A stretch of DNA of 64,000 nt from contig OZ252088.1 of assembly GCA_965248065.1 (NCBI GenBank), positions 1,302,001 through 1,366,000 of the forward strand, given 5' to 3'. This document shows positions 48,634-56,992 of this stretch, piece by piece (within the stretch, counting starts at the first letter, position 1; each line of letters begins with the position of its first letter). The position numbers and the translations under genes were made by a program. Source of the DNA: S5-327 sp965248065 (lineage in GTDB: Bacteria > Chloroflexota > Dehalococcoidia > Lucifugimonadales > Australimonadaceae). A model generated the notes under the pieces. The model was not told where the DNA came from. It searched no databases and saw only the letters and a program-made list of their open reading frames with translations.

Positions 48634-49026
48634 ATGAGCGACGAACAGGAAGCCGCAGTCCTCGCGGCCAATCAGGCCTTCTACGACGCCTTTGGGTCGT
48701 TGGACATCGGCCGCATGGAGGCGGTCTGGTCCAGGGGAGACGAGGTCACCTGCGTCCACCCGGGCTGGCCGATTCTCACGGGCTGGTTCGAGGTGATGGG
48801 CAGCTGGGAGCGGATTTTCGAGGGCGCGGCGATGATGACGTTCACGATCACGGGCGCCGAGGCCACTGTCGCCGGAGAAGCGGCCTGGGTCACGTGTACT
48901 GAGAATCTCTCCTCCGTCGTGAACGGCCGGGTGATGGACGCGCGAATCGAGACCACCAACCTGTTCGTGAAGCGCGACGGACGATGGCTCGTCGTGCATC
49001 ATCACGGCTCGCCGGTCGGAGGGTAG
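48634..49026 (+). CDS. SnoaL/NTF2-like protein (DUF4440 type)
   Basis: 130 residues of the cone-shaped NTF2-like fold: AAVLAANQAFYDAFGSLDIG, then WSRGDEVTCVHPGWPILTGW, EVMGSWERIF and the C-terminal strands TNLFVKRDGRWLVVHHHGSP. This WxxDxxxxxVHPG...G...v..sW pattern is common in the SnoaL_3/DUF4440 group, enzymes or binding proteins of unknown substrate. GGCGGAGG lies 7 nt before the ATG. The MerR gene follows in the same orientation with its own promoter. Confidence 0.85.
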   Translation: MSDEQEAAVLAANQAFYDAFGSLDIGRMEAVWSRGDEVTCVHPGWPILTGWFEVMGSWERIFEGAAMMTFTITGAEATVAGEAAWVTCTENLSSVVNGRVMDARIETTNLFVKRDGRWLVVHHHGSPVGG

Positions 49027-49046
49027 GGCGGGCCCACGGAACCCCC

Positions 49047-49077
49047 TTGACCCTAACGTAACGTCAGCCTTTACGCT
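49047..49077 (+). promoter_or_regulatory. MerR-type promoter with 19-bp spacer and central dyad
   Basis: TTGACC (49047-49052), a 19-bp spacer and TACGCT (49072-49077). The spacer contains the near-perfect dyad CTAACGTAACGTCAG (49053-49067, 6 of 7 pairs). Long spacers with a central dyad are the hallmark of promoters twisted open by MerR-family activators, and the gene for one starts 7-10 nt downstream. Autoregulation is inferred. Confidence 0.65.
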
Positions 49078-49086
49078 GTCTTCGTG

Positions 49087-49842
49087 ATGCAACACAGCCC
49101 GCGCCCCTACCGTATCGGCGAGCTTGCGGAACGCGCCGGGGTGTCCGTGCGGACGCTTCACCACTACGACCGGCTTGGCCTCGTGACGCCGTCGGGGCGT
49201 TCGGAGGCGGGATACCGGCTCTACGCGGAGGCCGATCTGCTGCGTCTCCAGCAGGTGCTAACGCTGAGGTACCTCGGTTTCCCACTGAAGCGCATCGTCG
49301 AGCTGCTCGACCGCCCCGGCTTCGATGTTGCAGCGTCGTTGAGGGCGCAGCGGCGGGGGGTCGAGGAACGCCTGGCGGAGCTGCGCCGCATTCACACGGC
49401 GATATCCCGCGTCCTCGACGCGGGAAAGGTAGAGGGCGCGTGGGACTCGGACCTTGTGCTCGATGCGGCGGCTGCGGTTGGGGCGGGGACGAACAATAGG
49501 AGTGAGGACATGGAGAAGTACTACACGCCTGAGCAGATGAAGCAGTTCGAGGAGCTGCGGAATGAGACACCGGCGGAGGAGATAAAGGCTGTCGAGGAGG
49601 AGTGGGCTGTCTTGCTGGCCGAGGTCAGGGCCGCGCACAGCCTCGACCCGTCGAGCGCGGAGGCGAAGGCCATCGCCGCCCGCTGGGACGAGCTGCTCGG
49701 CCGCACGATGAGCTACTACGCGGCCAAGCCGGGACTGATCGAGGCGATGGGACGGAACTACGCCGCGGGCAGCTTCGAGGAGACCGATGGCGCGCCAAAG
49801 GCCGGCGATTTGGAGTTCATTCGCCGCGTCAAGGGGGCTTAG
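49087..49842 (+). CDS. MerR-family regulator with TipAS-like ligand domain
   Basis: 251 residues. N-terminal MerR winged helix: YRIGELAERAGVSVRTLHHYDRLGLVTPSGRSEAGYRLYAEADLL (split here for length: YRIGELAERAGVSVRTLHHY followed by DRLGLVTPSGRSEAGYRLY), then the dimerisation coiled coil (about 80-120) and a C-terminal helical TipAS domain with YYTPEQMKQFEELR and GRNYAAGSFEETDGAPKAGD. TipA-like proteins bind small molecules, classically thiopeptides, and activate their own promoter. ATG 49087 or GTG 49084 is so close to the -10 element that the message may be leaderless. Confidence 0.9.
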   Translation: MQHSPRPYRIGELAERAGVSVRTLHHYDRLGLVTPSGRSEAGYRLYAEADLLRLQQVLTLRYLGFPLKRIVELLDRPGFDVAASLRAQRRGVEERLAELRRIHTAISRVLDAGKVEGAWDSDLVLDAAAAVGAGTNNRSEDMEKYYTPEQMKQFEELRNETPAEEIKAVEEEWAVLLAEVRAAHSLDPSSAEAKAIAARWDELLGRTMSYYAAKPGLIEAMGRNYAAGSFEETDGAPKAGDLEFIRRVKGA

Positions 49843-49937
49843 TGGTCCGCAGTGGTTGGCGCATGCGTTGACGCATCGGCTCGTAAGTGGCAATCTGCGC
49901 GGAGCAGAGAGACGAAATAGTTCGAGGAGGACAGCCG

Positions 49938-51335
49938 ATGTTGACCAAAGAGCAGAACGATAGGCTGACGTTGGTGGGCCCTGGCACGCCGATGGGCGAG
50001 CTGATGCGACGCTACTGGCAGCCCATAGCGGGGGTGTCGGAGTTCAACGAGAACCCCACCAAGGCGGTGCGTCTGTTGGGGGAGGACCTGGTCCTCTATA
50101 AGGACGAGAGCGGCACGTTCGGCCTGATCGATGTCTCGTGCGCCCACCGGCGCGTCAACATGCTGTGGGGCATCCCCGAGCCGAAAGGGCTGCGCTGTCC
50201 CTATCACGGCTGGCTGTACGACGAGACGGGCCAATGTCTGGAGATGCCCGCCGAGCCTGCCGACTCCACCTTCCCCCAGCGCGTGCGGATGAAAGCGTAC
50301 CCGGTGCAGACGCTTGGCGGCCTCGTGTTCGCATACCTCGGCCCGCAGCCGGCCCCGCTGCTGCCCCACTACTACCCGTTCGTGGAGGAGGGCAGAGTCA
50401 GGAGCATTGGCTGGACGGTCGTCACCTGCAACTGGCTTCAGATTATGGAGAACTCCCTGGACCCCATCCACGGGGAGTACCTCCACGGCTACTTCTCGAA
50501 GTACGCTCTCCAGCGGGTCGGCGTGCTAAAGCACCGAGGCGATATCTACGGCAAGCGCGCGCCGGAGCCGAACGAGGACTTCGAATACTGGCGCAAGGCA
50601 GGCCGCAGCATGCGGCATGTCTCCGCCTCGTGCAGCAGGTTCGAGCACGGCGTTCTCAAGCATCGCTGGCTGGAGGGCGAGGAGCAGGAGGAGTCGATAG
50701 GCTGGAAGTACGGGCACCCGATACTCTTCCCGAACCTGGAGTCGGGCACGGGCGGGCACGATTTCCAGATCCGCGTGCCGATAGACGACACCCACACCTA
50801 CTACGTCTACTACTACTCGGACTGGCCCCGGGAGGGCGAGAACACCAATCAGCGGGAGGACGAGATCCCCGTCTACCATGTGCCCATCGCGGGAGTGGAC
50901 GAGGCGGGCCAACCCATCTGGGGGCAGCTCGACAACAACAGCGGACAGGACCACTTCGCCTGGACGTCGCAGGGCCCGCGCATGCGCCGCTACATGGAGA
51001 AGCTGGGGCAGTCGGACATGGGCATCATTCTCTTCCGCCGCATGCTCATGGAGCAGATGCAGCTGGTGGAGGACGGCGGGGAGCCGATGAACGTGTTCAG
51101 AGACCCCGCCAAGAACGACATTCTCTGGATGCCGTTCGACCGTATGGACGACGAGGTCATCGAGGGGAAGACGGCGACTCCCAAGAACCCGCACCGCAGC
51201 GGCGAGGCAATCTCGTCGGGCTCGTCGGGCAAGTTCAACCCGCTGAACCTGGAGTACGCCAAGCGAATCGGCGCGCCGCTGCCGCCCCCGTTCCCGCAGT
51301 CGGCCAAGACAACGGTCGAGGTGTCGCCGGGGTAG
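49938..51335 (+). CDS. Rieske non-haem iron oxygenase, alpha-subunit type
   Basis: 465 residues. Rieske [2Fe-2S] ligands C68-x-H70 (SCAHRR) and C87-x2-H90 (RCPYHGW). Catalytic mononuclear iron triad begins with D175, H178 and H183 in ENSLDPIHGEYLHGY, the usual NxxDxxHxxxxH arrangement. The end FDRMDDEVIEGK probably includes the third carboxylate region. Such enzymes hydroxylate or demethylate aromatic and other stable compounds and need a separate reductase, which is not in this window. GAGGAGG precedes the ATG. Long insert around residues 215-330 is typical of the phthalate/vanillate-like branch. Confidence 0.92.
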   Translation: MLTKEQNDRLTLVGPGTPMGELMRRYWQPIAGVSEFNENPTKAVRLLGEDLVLYKDESGTFGLIDVSCAHRRVNMLWGIPEPKGLRCPYHGWLYDETGQCLEMPAEPADSTFPQRVRMKAYPVQTLGGLVFAYLGPQPAPLLPHYYPFVEEGRVRSIGWTVVTCNWLQIMENSLDPIHGEYLHGYFSKYALQRVGVLKHRGDIYGKRAPEPNEDFEYWRKAGRSMRHVSASCSRFEHGVLKHRWLEGEEQEESIGWKYGHPILFPNLESGTGGHDFQIRVPIDDTHTYYVYYYSDWPREGENTNQREDEIPVYHVPIAGVDEAGQPIWGQLDNNSGQDHFAWTSQGPRMRRYMEKLGQSDMGIILFRRMLMEQMQLVEDGGEPMNVFRDPAKNDILWMPFDRMDDEVIEGKTATPKNPHRSGEAISSGSSGKFNPLNLEYAKRIGAPLPPPFPQSAKTTVEVSPG

Positions 51336-51359
51336 AAGAGGGAGTTTCGGAGTAGCGGT

Positions 51360-51605
51360 ATGAACCTACAAGGCATCGAGGCAGGCGCTCGCCTCGTGAC
51401 GGTCGGCGGAGACGTTGTCGAACTGTTGGAGGTGAGCGCGGACGGCGCAAGCGCGAGCGTGCGCTACGTTGAAGTACTGGGCGGGGCGGAAGCGGCCGTG
51501 GGAGAAGAAGCGTCGCTCCCCGCCGAGGACATCGCGACAGTCGACGGCAACCGCTTCGTCGGCCCCGGTCGGACGGCTTCATCCACGGGAGACAGCCGGG
51601 CGTGA
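51360..51605 (+). CDS. Small protein of unknown function
   Basis: 81 residues: MNLQGIEAGARLVTVGGDVV, then ELLEVSADGASASVRYVEVL and an acidic/Gly tail. It looks like a short beta barrel (a KOW- or translation-protein-SH3-like rhythm of alternating hydrophobic residues). Begins 25 nt after the Rieske oxygenase gene and probably belongs to its transcript. No family assigned. The 120 bp that follow show nothing recognisable. Confidence 0.55.
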   Translation: MNLQGIEAGARLVTVGGDVVELLEVSADGASASVRYVEVLGGAEAAVGEEASLPAEDIATVDGNRFVGPGRTASSTGDSRA

Positions 51606-51725
51606 GGGCTGCCTGACGTCAACGGCGCAGGGCCCCGGCCCCCACGCTGCGCCAGGCTTTACGCTAAGGCCGCTGGTGGACGGCAGCCCGCGCTCCTACA
51701 CGGTGGACGTCGCCTACGCTACGCG

Positions 51726-52748
51726 CTACGGCCGCCAAGACTGAGCGCGCCGGAGGAAGACCTTCGGGTCGGCGCGCCATTCGGAGTGTCCGATTGCCTG
51801 ATCGTTGGTCAGATAGTCGATTTTCTCATCGAGGCAAGCGGTGAGCGCCTCTTCGGAGGCCGACAACGTCCAGCCTCCGTACTCGACGGTCGGATCGAGC
51901 GCGGTGACGGCGAAGACTCCGTCGCCGGTCGCCTCGGCGTTGCCGATGGCGCCGCGGGCGAAGGCGTCTATCGAGCCGTCGCGCAGGGCCTCGATCAACT
52001 CCGCGTCGCCGACATCGGCTCCGAGGTAGATGACCACGGGCATATCCGGCGACGGCGGCAGCAGCCGCTCTCGTCCCTTCACGTTCGGCGACGATCCGCC
52101 GGCGGTGATGACATAGGCAGCCGTGCCGTCGGCGGTTGCCGCCCCCGACGCCGCGACAATCTGAGTTCCGGCGGCCAATACGCCTTCGGAGTCGGCGAGG
52201 CCGGTTAGCTGCAGGAGGCGTGCCTCGCCGGTCGTTCCAGCGATCGCGCCTACGAGGGTCTCACTGGTCAGGTCGTCATGAGTTGCGTAGCGCGCGGCAT
52301 CCTCGAACCGCACCAGCAGCGAATGCCGGAACTCGATGTGCCCGGACGTGAAGCTGACCACGCGGGCACCCCCGGCGTCGCGGGTGCGAGAATCGAGGAT
52401 TGTGATGCCGCCTCCGGCGATGTCGAAATCAGGCGTGGCGGGGAGCAGCCAGATACCGGGCCACTCGGCGATGGGAATGCGGTTGAACCGCAGCCCCGCG
52501 CCGTCCATCGCTTCCAGGGCGGTGAGCAGGTCGGCCTCGTAGCCGGTGTGCTCGTGGAATCCCGCGGAATCCGGGTCTGGGTTCGCGCTGGAACTGACCG
52601 GCTCGAAAAAGGCGTAGAAGGCGAAGTTAAGCGTCCGCCCTTCCGAGCACGCCGCCGGAGGTTCGGCTTCGCCTCCGCAAGCGGCTGCTAGGGCCAGCGC
52701 CGATACTCCTATCAGGGTAGCGATGCTACGGAAGAGCGCTCTAGTCAT
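51726..52748 (-). CDS. Solute-binding lipoprotein (SBP_bac_3-like)
   Basis: 340 residues with lipobox LALAAACGG (Cys near 25). Next, RTLNFAFYAFFEPVSSSANP, GYEADLLTALEAM, WPGIWLLPATPDFDIAGGGI and TILDSRTRDAG follow the family 3 solute-binding pattern (first lobe, Asp in the FDxxxxGxxxxxRT motif). The second lobe and hinge (VGAIAGTTGEARL, GDAELIEALRDGSIDAFARG) complete it. It would bind an amino-acid-like ligand outside the cell. No permease or ATPase gene is adjacent, so its transport partner must be elsewhere, or it is a sensor. Confidence 0.85.
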   Translation of the reverse strand: MTRALFRSIATLIGVSALALAAACGGEAEPPAACSEGRTLNFAFYAFFEPVSSSANPDPDSAGFHEHTGYEADLLTALEAMDGAGLRFNRIPIAEWPGIWLLPATPDFDIAGGGITILDSRTRDAGGARVVSFTSGHIEFRHSLLVRFEDAARYATHDDLTSETLVGAIAGTTGEARLLQLTGLADSEGVLAAGTQIVAASGAATADGTAAYVITAGGSSPNVKGRERLLPPSPDMPVVIYLGADVGDAELIEALRDGSIDAFARGAIGNAEATGDGVFAVTALDPTVEYGGWTLSASEEALTACLDEKIDYLTNDQAIGHSEWRADPKVFLRRAQSWRP

Positions 52749-52783
52749 GTGAGCATCTGGCTGACGCGGCGTTCAGCATCAGC

Positions 52784-53794
52784 CTAGTTTAGCGCTCTCC
52801 CCGCCCCGAGATACCGCAGCGCGTTGCGCCAGCCGATCAGCTCGCGCTCGGTGGAGCTGAGGCCCAGCGCCTCGAACTCTTCCTCCGGAGACGGGTCCTT
52901 TGGCCCCGTGCCCTGCCAGTCGGAGCCAATCATCACCTGGCTCGCGCCCACCTGGTCGATGAGATAGCGCAGGGGCGCCGTGCCGAACGCCATGTCGTCG
53001 TAGTACAGCATCGACGCGTACTCCATGGGCGAGCGCGGCAGCAGCTTGCGGACCGCGTCGCGGCTGCGCCAGTTCTCGTCGCTTCGGGCGAGGAGCTGCA
53101 TGAGTACGCCGCCGCCGTGGCTGATGCAAACGCGCAGGTCCGGCAGCTCGTCCAGCAGGCCGCTCCAGATGATCGACGCGCCGGCGAGTCCAGACTCGAT
53201 GGGGAAGCCAAGCGGGGCGTCCGCGACCACCGCGGGGATGTGCGCGAGCCGGTCCGCGAACGTCGGCCTGTTGGCGTGGGGGAACACCGCCAAGCCCAGC
53301 GCCGCCGCCTCTCGGAAGAAGGGGCGGAATTCCTCCTCGCCGAGGCTCCGGCCCTCGATGTTCGACCGGATCTCGACGCCATGCAGGCCGAGCTCTTTGA
53401 TGACGCGCAGCTCTGCGACGGCCAGCTCGATGTCCTGCATGGGCGCCGACCCCAGGCCGTAGAAGCGGTCGGGCTCGTCCGCGACCATGCCCGCGATGGT
53501 CTCGTTCAGATGCCGCGCCAAGTCGGCGCCGTCTTTCGGGTCGAGGTGGTACATCAGCAGCTCGGGCAGGGGAGATAGCACCTGCTTGTCGGTCCCCTGG
53601 CCGGCCATCTCCGCCGCGCGCTTTGGCGCGTCCCAGCAGACGTCGCGCACCGTGCGGTACTCGCGCCCGCTGATCATGATGGTGGAGCGCTCCTCGTCTT
53701 GCGGGTCCATGGAGGGGAAGGCGTCGCCTGATGCGCGCTCGGGGAGGAAGGGGAAGTCCTTCGGGACGATGTGGGTGTGCATGTCGATAATCAT
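52784..53794 (-). CDS. Amidohydrolase-family protein (ACMSD-like)
   Basis: 336 residues. The start at 53794 gives MIIDMHTHIVPKDFPFLPER, with the DMHTHxxP opening of ACMSD-like decarboxylases at once; a long extension of the open frame upstream (to 54664) is antisense to other genes and is discounted. VLSPLPELLMYHLDP, GLGSAPMQDIELAVAELRVI, GVEIRSNIEG, FPHANRP, ISHGGGVLMQLLAR and VMIGSDWQGTGPKDP carry the metal ligands and final Asp in the GSDxP-like motif. Decarboxylation of a 2-amino-3-carboxymuconate-like acid is a guess from family. Confidence 0.87.
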   Translation of the reverse strand: MIIDMHTHIVPKDFPFLPERASGDAFPSMDPQDEERSTIMISGREYRTVRDVCWDAPKRAAEMAGQGTDKQVLSPLPELLMYHLDPKDGADLARHLNETIAGMVADEPDRFYGLGSAPMQDIELAVAELRVIKELGLHGVEIRSNIEGRSLGEEEFRPFFREAAALGLAVFPHANRPTFADRLAHIPAVVADAPLGFPIESGLAGASIIWSGLLDELPDLRVCISHGGGVLMQLLARSDENWRSRDAVRKLLPRSPMEYASMLYYDDMAFGTAPLRYLIDQVGASQVMIGSDWQGTGPKDPSPEEEFEALGLSSTERELIGWRNALRYLGAGRALN

Positions 53795-53938
53795 TGGCTC
53801 GTTGCCCTTGCGCCTGACGCGCGCGACGTAGCCTACCATTGAGCGCGCCCCCTTCGCAGAGGAGCCGGCTTGCTGCGCGAGCTTGCGGGCGGGGGTATGC
53901 TGTGGAGGCAACGCAGCAAACGCACCGGGAGGCCAGCT

Positions 53939-54316
53939 ATGCCGCTCCAGCTCGATCACACCATTGTTCCCGCATACGACAAGGTGAAGTCGGCCGAGTT
54001 CATCGCGCGCGTCTTCGGCCTGGCGTACGAAGGCCCTTGGGGGCACTTCGCGCCGGTCAAGATCAACGACATGCTCACGCTCGATTTCGACGACTCGAAG
54101 TCCCCACGCTCGAATCACTATGCCTTTCTCGCTTCCGATGAGGAGTTCGACTCTATCCTGCAGCGGGTGAAGGACGAGGGCATCGTGTTCGGGAGCGGTC
54201 CCGGTTCGCGTACAGACGGCGAGATCAACCACAAGCACCAGGGGCGCGGCTTCTACTTCGAATGTGAGAACGGCCACGTCTGGGAAGTCATCACGCACAC
54301 CTACATCACGAATTGA
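53939..54316 (+). CDS. VOC-superfamily (glyoxalase/bleomycin resistance fold) protein
   Basis: 125 residues. LDHTIVPAYDKVKSAEFIAR, VFGLAYEGPWGHFAPVKIND and GRGFYFECENGHVWEVITH give the paired beta-alpha-beta-beta-beta units. Metal ligands probably include H7, E in FYFECENG and E in WEVIT. GGGAGG precedes the ATG. Members include dioxygenases, isomerases and binding proteins. The deazaflavin-type oxidoreductase gene follows by 12 nt. Specific activity unknown. Confidence 0.85.
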   Translation: MPLQLDHTIVPAYDKVKSAEFIARVFGLAYEGPWGHFAPVKINDMLTLDFDDSKSPRSNHYAFLASDEEFDSILQRVKDEGIVFGSGPGSRTDGEINHKHQGRGFYFECENGHVWEVITHTYITN

Positions 54317-54328
54317 GGGGCTACCGCA

Positions 54329-54691
54329 TTGGACGACGCAGCACGCAAGGCTTTGGAGAACGACCGGCTCGTTGACATCACGACTATCGGGCGGAGGAGC
54401 GGCAAGCCCTCTCGCAAGGAGGTGCGGCTGCGCCAGCTCGACGGGCAGCCGTATCTCTCCAACAACCCCGGCGCCCGCGACTGGGCGGCCAACCTTTTTG
54501 CGAACCCGGAGTTCACGTACCACCTGAAGGAGAGCGCACAGCGCGACCTCCGGGCGAGGGCCACGCCGGTGCGCGACATCGACGAGAAGCGCGCGCTGTT
54601 GACGCGCATCCTCGAAAAGGAGGATGCGCTGGAGCAGGTGGAGGCGCGCGTCGCGGGCAGCCACCTCTTCCGCATCGAGGTGCTGGACTAA
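54329..54691 (+). CDS. Deazaflavin (F420)-dependent nitroreductase-family protein
   Basis: 120 residues from a TTG start, preceded by GAGGGG. ITTIGRRSGKPSRKEVRLRQ, YLSNNPGARDWAANLFANPE and FTYHLKESAQRDLRARATPV follow the DDN/DUF385 pattern: TxGRxSGxxR near the N-terminus and P..W..Nl..nP.. in the middle. Such proteins bind F420 or fatty acids. It implies that F420 chemistry may exist in this organism. Forms a probable two-gene operon with the VOC protein. Confidence 0.82.
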   Translation: MDDAARKALENDRLVDITTIGRRSGKPSRKEVRLRQLDGQPYLSNNPGARDWAANLFANPEFTYHLKESAQRDLRARATPVRDIDEKRALLTRILEKEDALEQVEARVAGSHLFRIEVLD

Positions 54692-54708
54692 GGGCCTGAC
54701 GGGTGGGG

Positions 54709-55104
54709 CTAGAAGCCCTTCAGCTCGGGGAAGTAGGTCGCGTAGAAGCCGCGGTCCCGGGTGAGGAAGGCATCGGCTACAACCAGAGCGTGCGCGCCGA
54801 TCAGGAAGTCGGCGAGGATTCGCTCTCTCGGGCCTCCGGCTTGCCGGTAGCGCATCCAGCGGCGGCCTGCTTCGTAGGCGATGCCGGTGTTGATGGAGGA
54901 GACGGCAATGTTGACGTCCCTCAGGGCTTGGTTGAGTTCGTCACGGTCGTTGAAAGCGGGAACGAGCTCCGCATAGACAATATCGGAGACGAGGAGGGCT
55001 CCCATCTCGTAGGCATCCCGCAGCCACTCTCGCGAGCGTGTCCCAAAGCGTTCGTCTCCAAAGAATTCATCGATCAGAACGCTTGTGTCGACGGCGGTAA
55101 TCAT
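54709..55104 (-). CDS. vapC: PIN-domain toxin (VapC family)
   Basis: 131 residues. Acidic PIN residues D6 (ITAVDTSVLIDEFFGDE), E46 (VSDIVYAELVPAF), D97-D99 region (ILADFLIGAHALV) and D113/D117 (FLTRDRGFYATYFPEL) are all in place: AxDTSVLID, sxxxxaEl, aDxxiaahA, tRDxgfyxxyFpxlk. The C-terminus TRDRGFYATYFPELKGF is typical. Overlaps the antitoxin gene by 4 nt. Predicted ribonuclease. Confidence 0.9.
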   Translation of the reverse strand: MITAVDTSVLIDEFFGDERFGTRSREWLRDAYEMGALLVSDIVYAELVPAFNDRDELNQALRDVNIAVSSINTGIAYEAGRRWMRYRQAGGPRERILADFLIGAHALVVADAFLTRDRGFYATYFPELKGF

Positions 55105-55334
55105 CTCCCGCGGATGTCTTCGATGTACTCGTCGACGCTGGCGACGCCGCCCGGCAAGGGACGGCCTTGCAGGATTCCGAAGACCCTGTCCACGGGGTGT
55201 ACGCCTGTCGTCCGCTTTCGGATGAGCAGCCCGCCGGGCGCCTCGACGACCTCGACCTCCACGTCCTGACTCATGCCGAAGCGGTCTCGCAGGGGCTTGG
55301 GGATGGTTATCTGTCCGCGCTCACTGATCTTCAT
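55101..55334 (-). CDS. vapB: AbrB/MazE-type antitoxin (VapB)
   Basis: 77 residues. MKISERGQITIPKPLRDRFG then VEVEVVEAPGGLLIRKR is the swapped-hairpin AbrB DNA-binding domain (xxGQITIPKxxRxxfG), and residues 45-77 (GVHPVDRVFGILQGRPL, SVDEYIEDIRG) form the toxin-binding tail. AGCCGCC precedes the ATG with no strong Shine-Dalgarno. Its gene lies just downstream of the inverted repeat at 55367. Confidence 0.88.
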   Translation of the reverse strand: MKISERGQITIPKPLRDRFGMSQDVEVEVVEAPGGLLIRKRTTGVHPVDRVFGILQGRPLPGGVASVDEYIEDIRGR

Positions 55335-55366
55335 GGCGGCTCCGTATGCTTTTCATGCTGAAAAAA

Positions 55367-55385
55367 TCATACCTGATAGGTATGA
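55367..55385 (-). promoter_or_regulatory. Operator of the AbrB-type vapBC pair
   Basis: Perfect 8-bp inverted repeat with 3-bp centre, TCATACCTGATAGGTATGA, 33 bp upstream of the antitoxin start. Sites of this form are bound by AbrB/VapB dimers, so autorepression is likely. Confidence 0.75.
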
Positions 55386-55464
55386 ATTCCGTCCAACGTT
55401 CCCGTCGCCTGTGGAGTCGGCCCGGGCCCGGGCCTTCTGGGGCTGCCCAACCCATCCTCTCGCC

Positions 55465-56292
55465 CTAGTCAGGGAGGAAGTCGAGGAGGGCGGCGTTCAG
55501 CTCGTCCGGCGCTTCGGTGGGGATGAAGTGTCCGCAGTCAAAGACCACTATCTTGGAGCCGGGGATGCCGTCGTGGGTCATCTGACCCATCTCTAAGGCG
55601 TTGACCGCGTCGTCTTTGCCCCAGGCCACGAGCGTGGGAACGGGAATGTGGGGGAAGCGGCGCACGGTGTTATATCGGCTGCGCGTCTCCATGTTGTTCA
55701 TGTGGTTCAGCACGCGCTGGTAGGCCGCCAGCCGCTCCGGGTCCTGGGTCAGGGCGTACTGGTAATCGGCGAGCGCTTCCAGGTCGACGTCCGCGTTCAC
55801 CCGGGTCTGCAACGCCGCCAGGATTTCGTCCCGCGTCGGCGGTTTGAACTCCACCATGCTCCTCAGCTGGCGCGGCATCGCGCCGCCGCTCGCCACGAGC
55901 ACGAGCTTGTTCAGCCGGTGGGGACTCTCGTAGCCGAAGAGCGACGCAATCCAGCCGCCCATGGAGTGTCCGACCAGGTTCGTCCGCTCGAGGCCGAGGA
56001 CGTCCTGAAACTCGCGGAGGAAGTCGACTAAGTAGGCGAAGGAGTACTCCTGCTGCAGCCAGCCCTTGCCCTTGCCCCAGGCTAATGCGTCGACAGCGAT
56101 GACCCGCAGGCGCTGGGAGAGCGGGCCGATGTTGAGGAGCCAGTTGTGCGCCCCCTCGGCATACCCGACACCATGCAACAGGATGGTGGGGTAGCCCTCG
56201 CCCGCATCGATGTAGCGGGTCGTGCCGTGGCTCATCTCCGCGTACTTCTCTTCGGCGTTCTCCAACGTTATGTTGGCAATCTGGACTGTCAT
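55465..56292 (-). CDS. Alpha/beta hydrolase
   Basis: 275 residues from ATG 56292, preceded by CAGGAGGG; upstream starts are discounted. TILLHGVGYAEGAHNWLLNI forms the oxyanion region, VIAVDALAWGKGKG the next loop, TNLVGHSMGGWIASLFGYES the nucleophile elbow with Ser in GHSMGG, and the acid/His pair in LVAWGKDDAVNAL and FDCGHFIPTEAPDELN. The layout resembles meta-cleavage product hydrolases (BphD/MhpC type). Possibly acts on a product of a ring-cleavage pathway, which the Rieske oxygenase and VOC genes nearby would also fit, but that link is inference. Confidence 0.87.
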   Translation of the reverse strand: MTVQIANITLENAEEKYAEMSHGTTRYIDAGEGYPTILLHGVGYAEGAHNWLLNIGPLSQRLRVIAVDALAWGKGKGWLQQEYSFAYLVDFLREFQDVLGLERTNLVGHSMGGWIASLFGYESPHRLNKLVLVASGGAMPRQLRSMVEFKPPTRDEILAALQTRVNADVDLEALADYQYALTQDPERLAAYQRVLNHMNNMETRSRYNTVRRFPHIPVPTLVAWGKDDAVNALEMGQMTHDGIPGSKIVVFDCGHFIPTEAPDELNAALLDFLPD

Positions 56293-56444
56293 CGCGCCCT
56301 CCTGAGGCATTGCGTAACTCTCCCTCGTTGGATGTCTTCTTCTAGAGAGAGTCGTCCGACGCTCCGAGCGCGGCGTATCCTCAGAGCGCGTCCTCGCCCT
56401 GTCAAGCAACGGTCGGCAGGCGGACGGCATCTCAACTTACAGCC

Positions 56445-56933
56445 ATGTTGTCGTTCATCAACAACAACTCAGCGGCCTTCGCCCTGGTAATCATCGTGGG
56501 CGTGATTTTCTACTACGCCTGGACGAACCGAGGGAACCTGAAGGTAGCCATCGCGCTCACACTCGTCGCCCTCGTACTAGGGGCGGGCTATCTGAGCGCT
56601 CGCCACGGTCCGAGCGACGTCGCGACCATCGCGGAGGTCGATTCGCTGGTGGGCAGCGGTCAGGGCGTCGTGGTCGAACTCTACTCCGACAACTGTACGG
56701 TCTGCCTTATCAGTAAGCGCAGCGTCGACGGCCTGGAGGCGCGTCTGGAGGGCAAAGCTGAGGTGGTGCGGCTGAACCTGGCCGAGGACGTGGGGAGAGC
56801 CGCCGCATCGCGCTACGGGGTCAGCTTGACGCCGACGTTCATCGTCTTCGCCGGAGACGGGAGGGAGCGCTACCGGCAATCCGGCTTCCCGGACATCGAT
56901 CGGATCGAGTCCGAGGCGCTGAACCCGCTCTAG
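56445..56933 (+). CDS. Membrane-anchored thioredoxin-like protein
   Basis: 162 residues. Two transmembrane helices (about 8-26 and 33-50) are followed by a thioredoxin fold: GVVVELYSDNCTVCLISKRS with the redox pair C84/C87 (CTVC), VRLNLAEDVGRAAASRYGVS and the cis-proline segment VSLTPTFIVFAGDG. The active-site motif CTVC differs from thioredoxin (CGPC), typical for specialised membrane oxidoreductases. Location outside or inside depends on topology; two spans place both ends on one side. Ends 60 bp before a tRNA gene. Confidence 0.85.
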   Translation: MLSFINNNSAAFALVIIVGVIFYYAWTNRGNLKVAIALTLVALVLGAGYLSARHGPSDVATIAEVDSLVGSGQGVVVELYSDNCTVCLISKRSVDGLEARLEGKAEVVRLNLAEDVGRAAASRYGVSLTPTFIVFAGDGRERYRQSGFPDIDRIESEALNPL

Positions 56934-56992
56934 CCCGGCGGCTCCCGCTGTTCCACATCCCATGCTGTTGTAGGCTAAAGGGCGAAGCCGCT

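Noticed and set aside
52784..54664. A 626-residue open frame covering the amidohydrolase and a long N-terminal extension
   Set aside because: The extension is antisense to the VOC and F420-type genes, which have good ribosome-binding sites and family motifs. The amidohydrolase metal motif begins exactly at ATG 53794.
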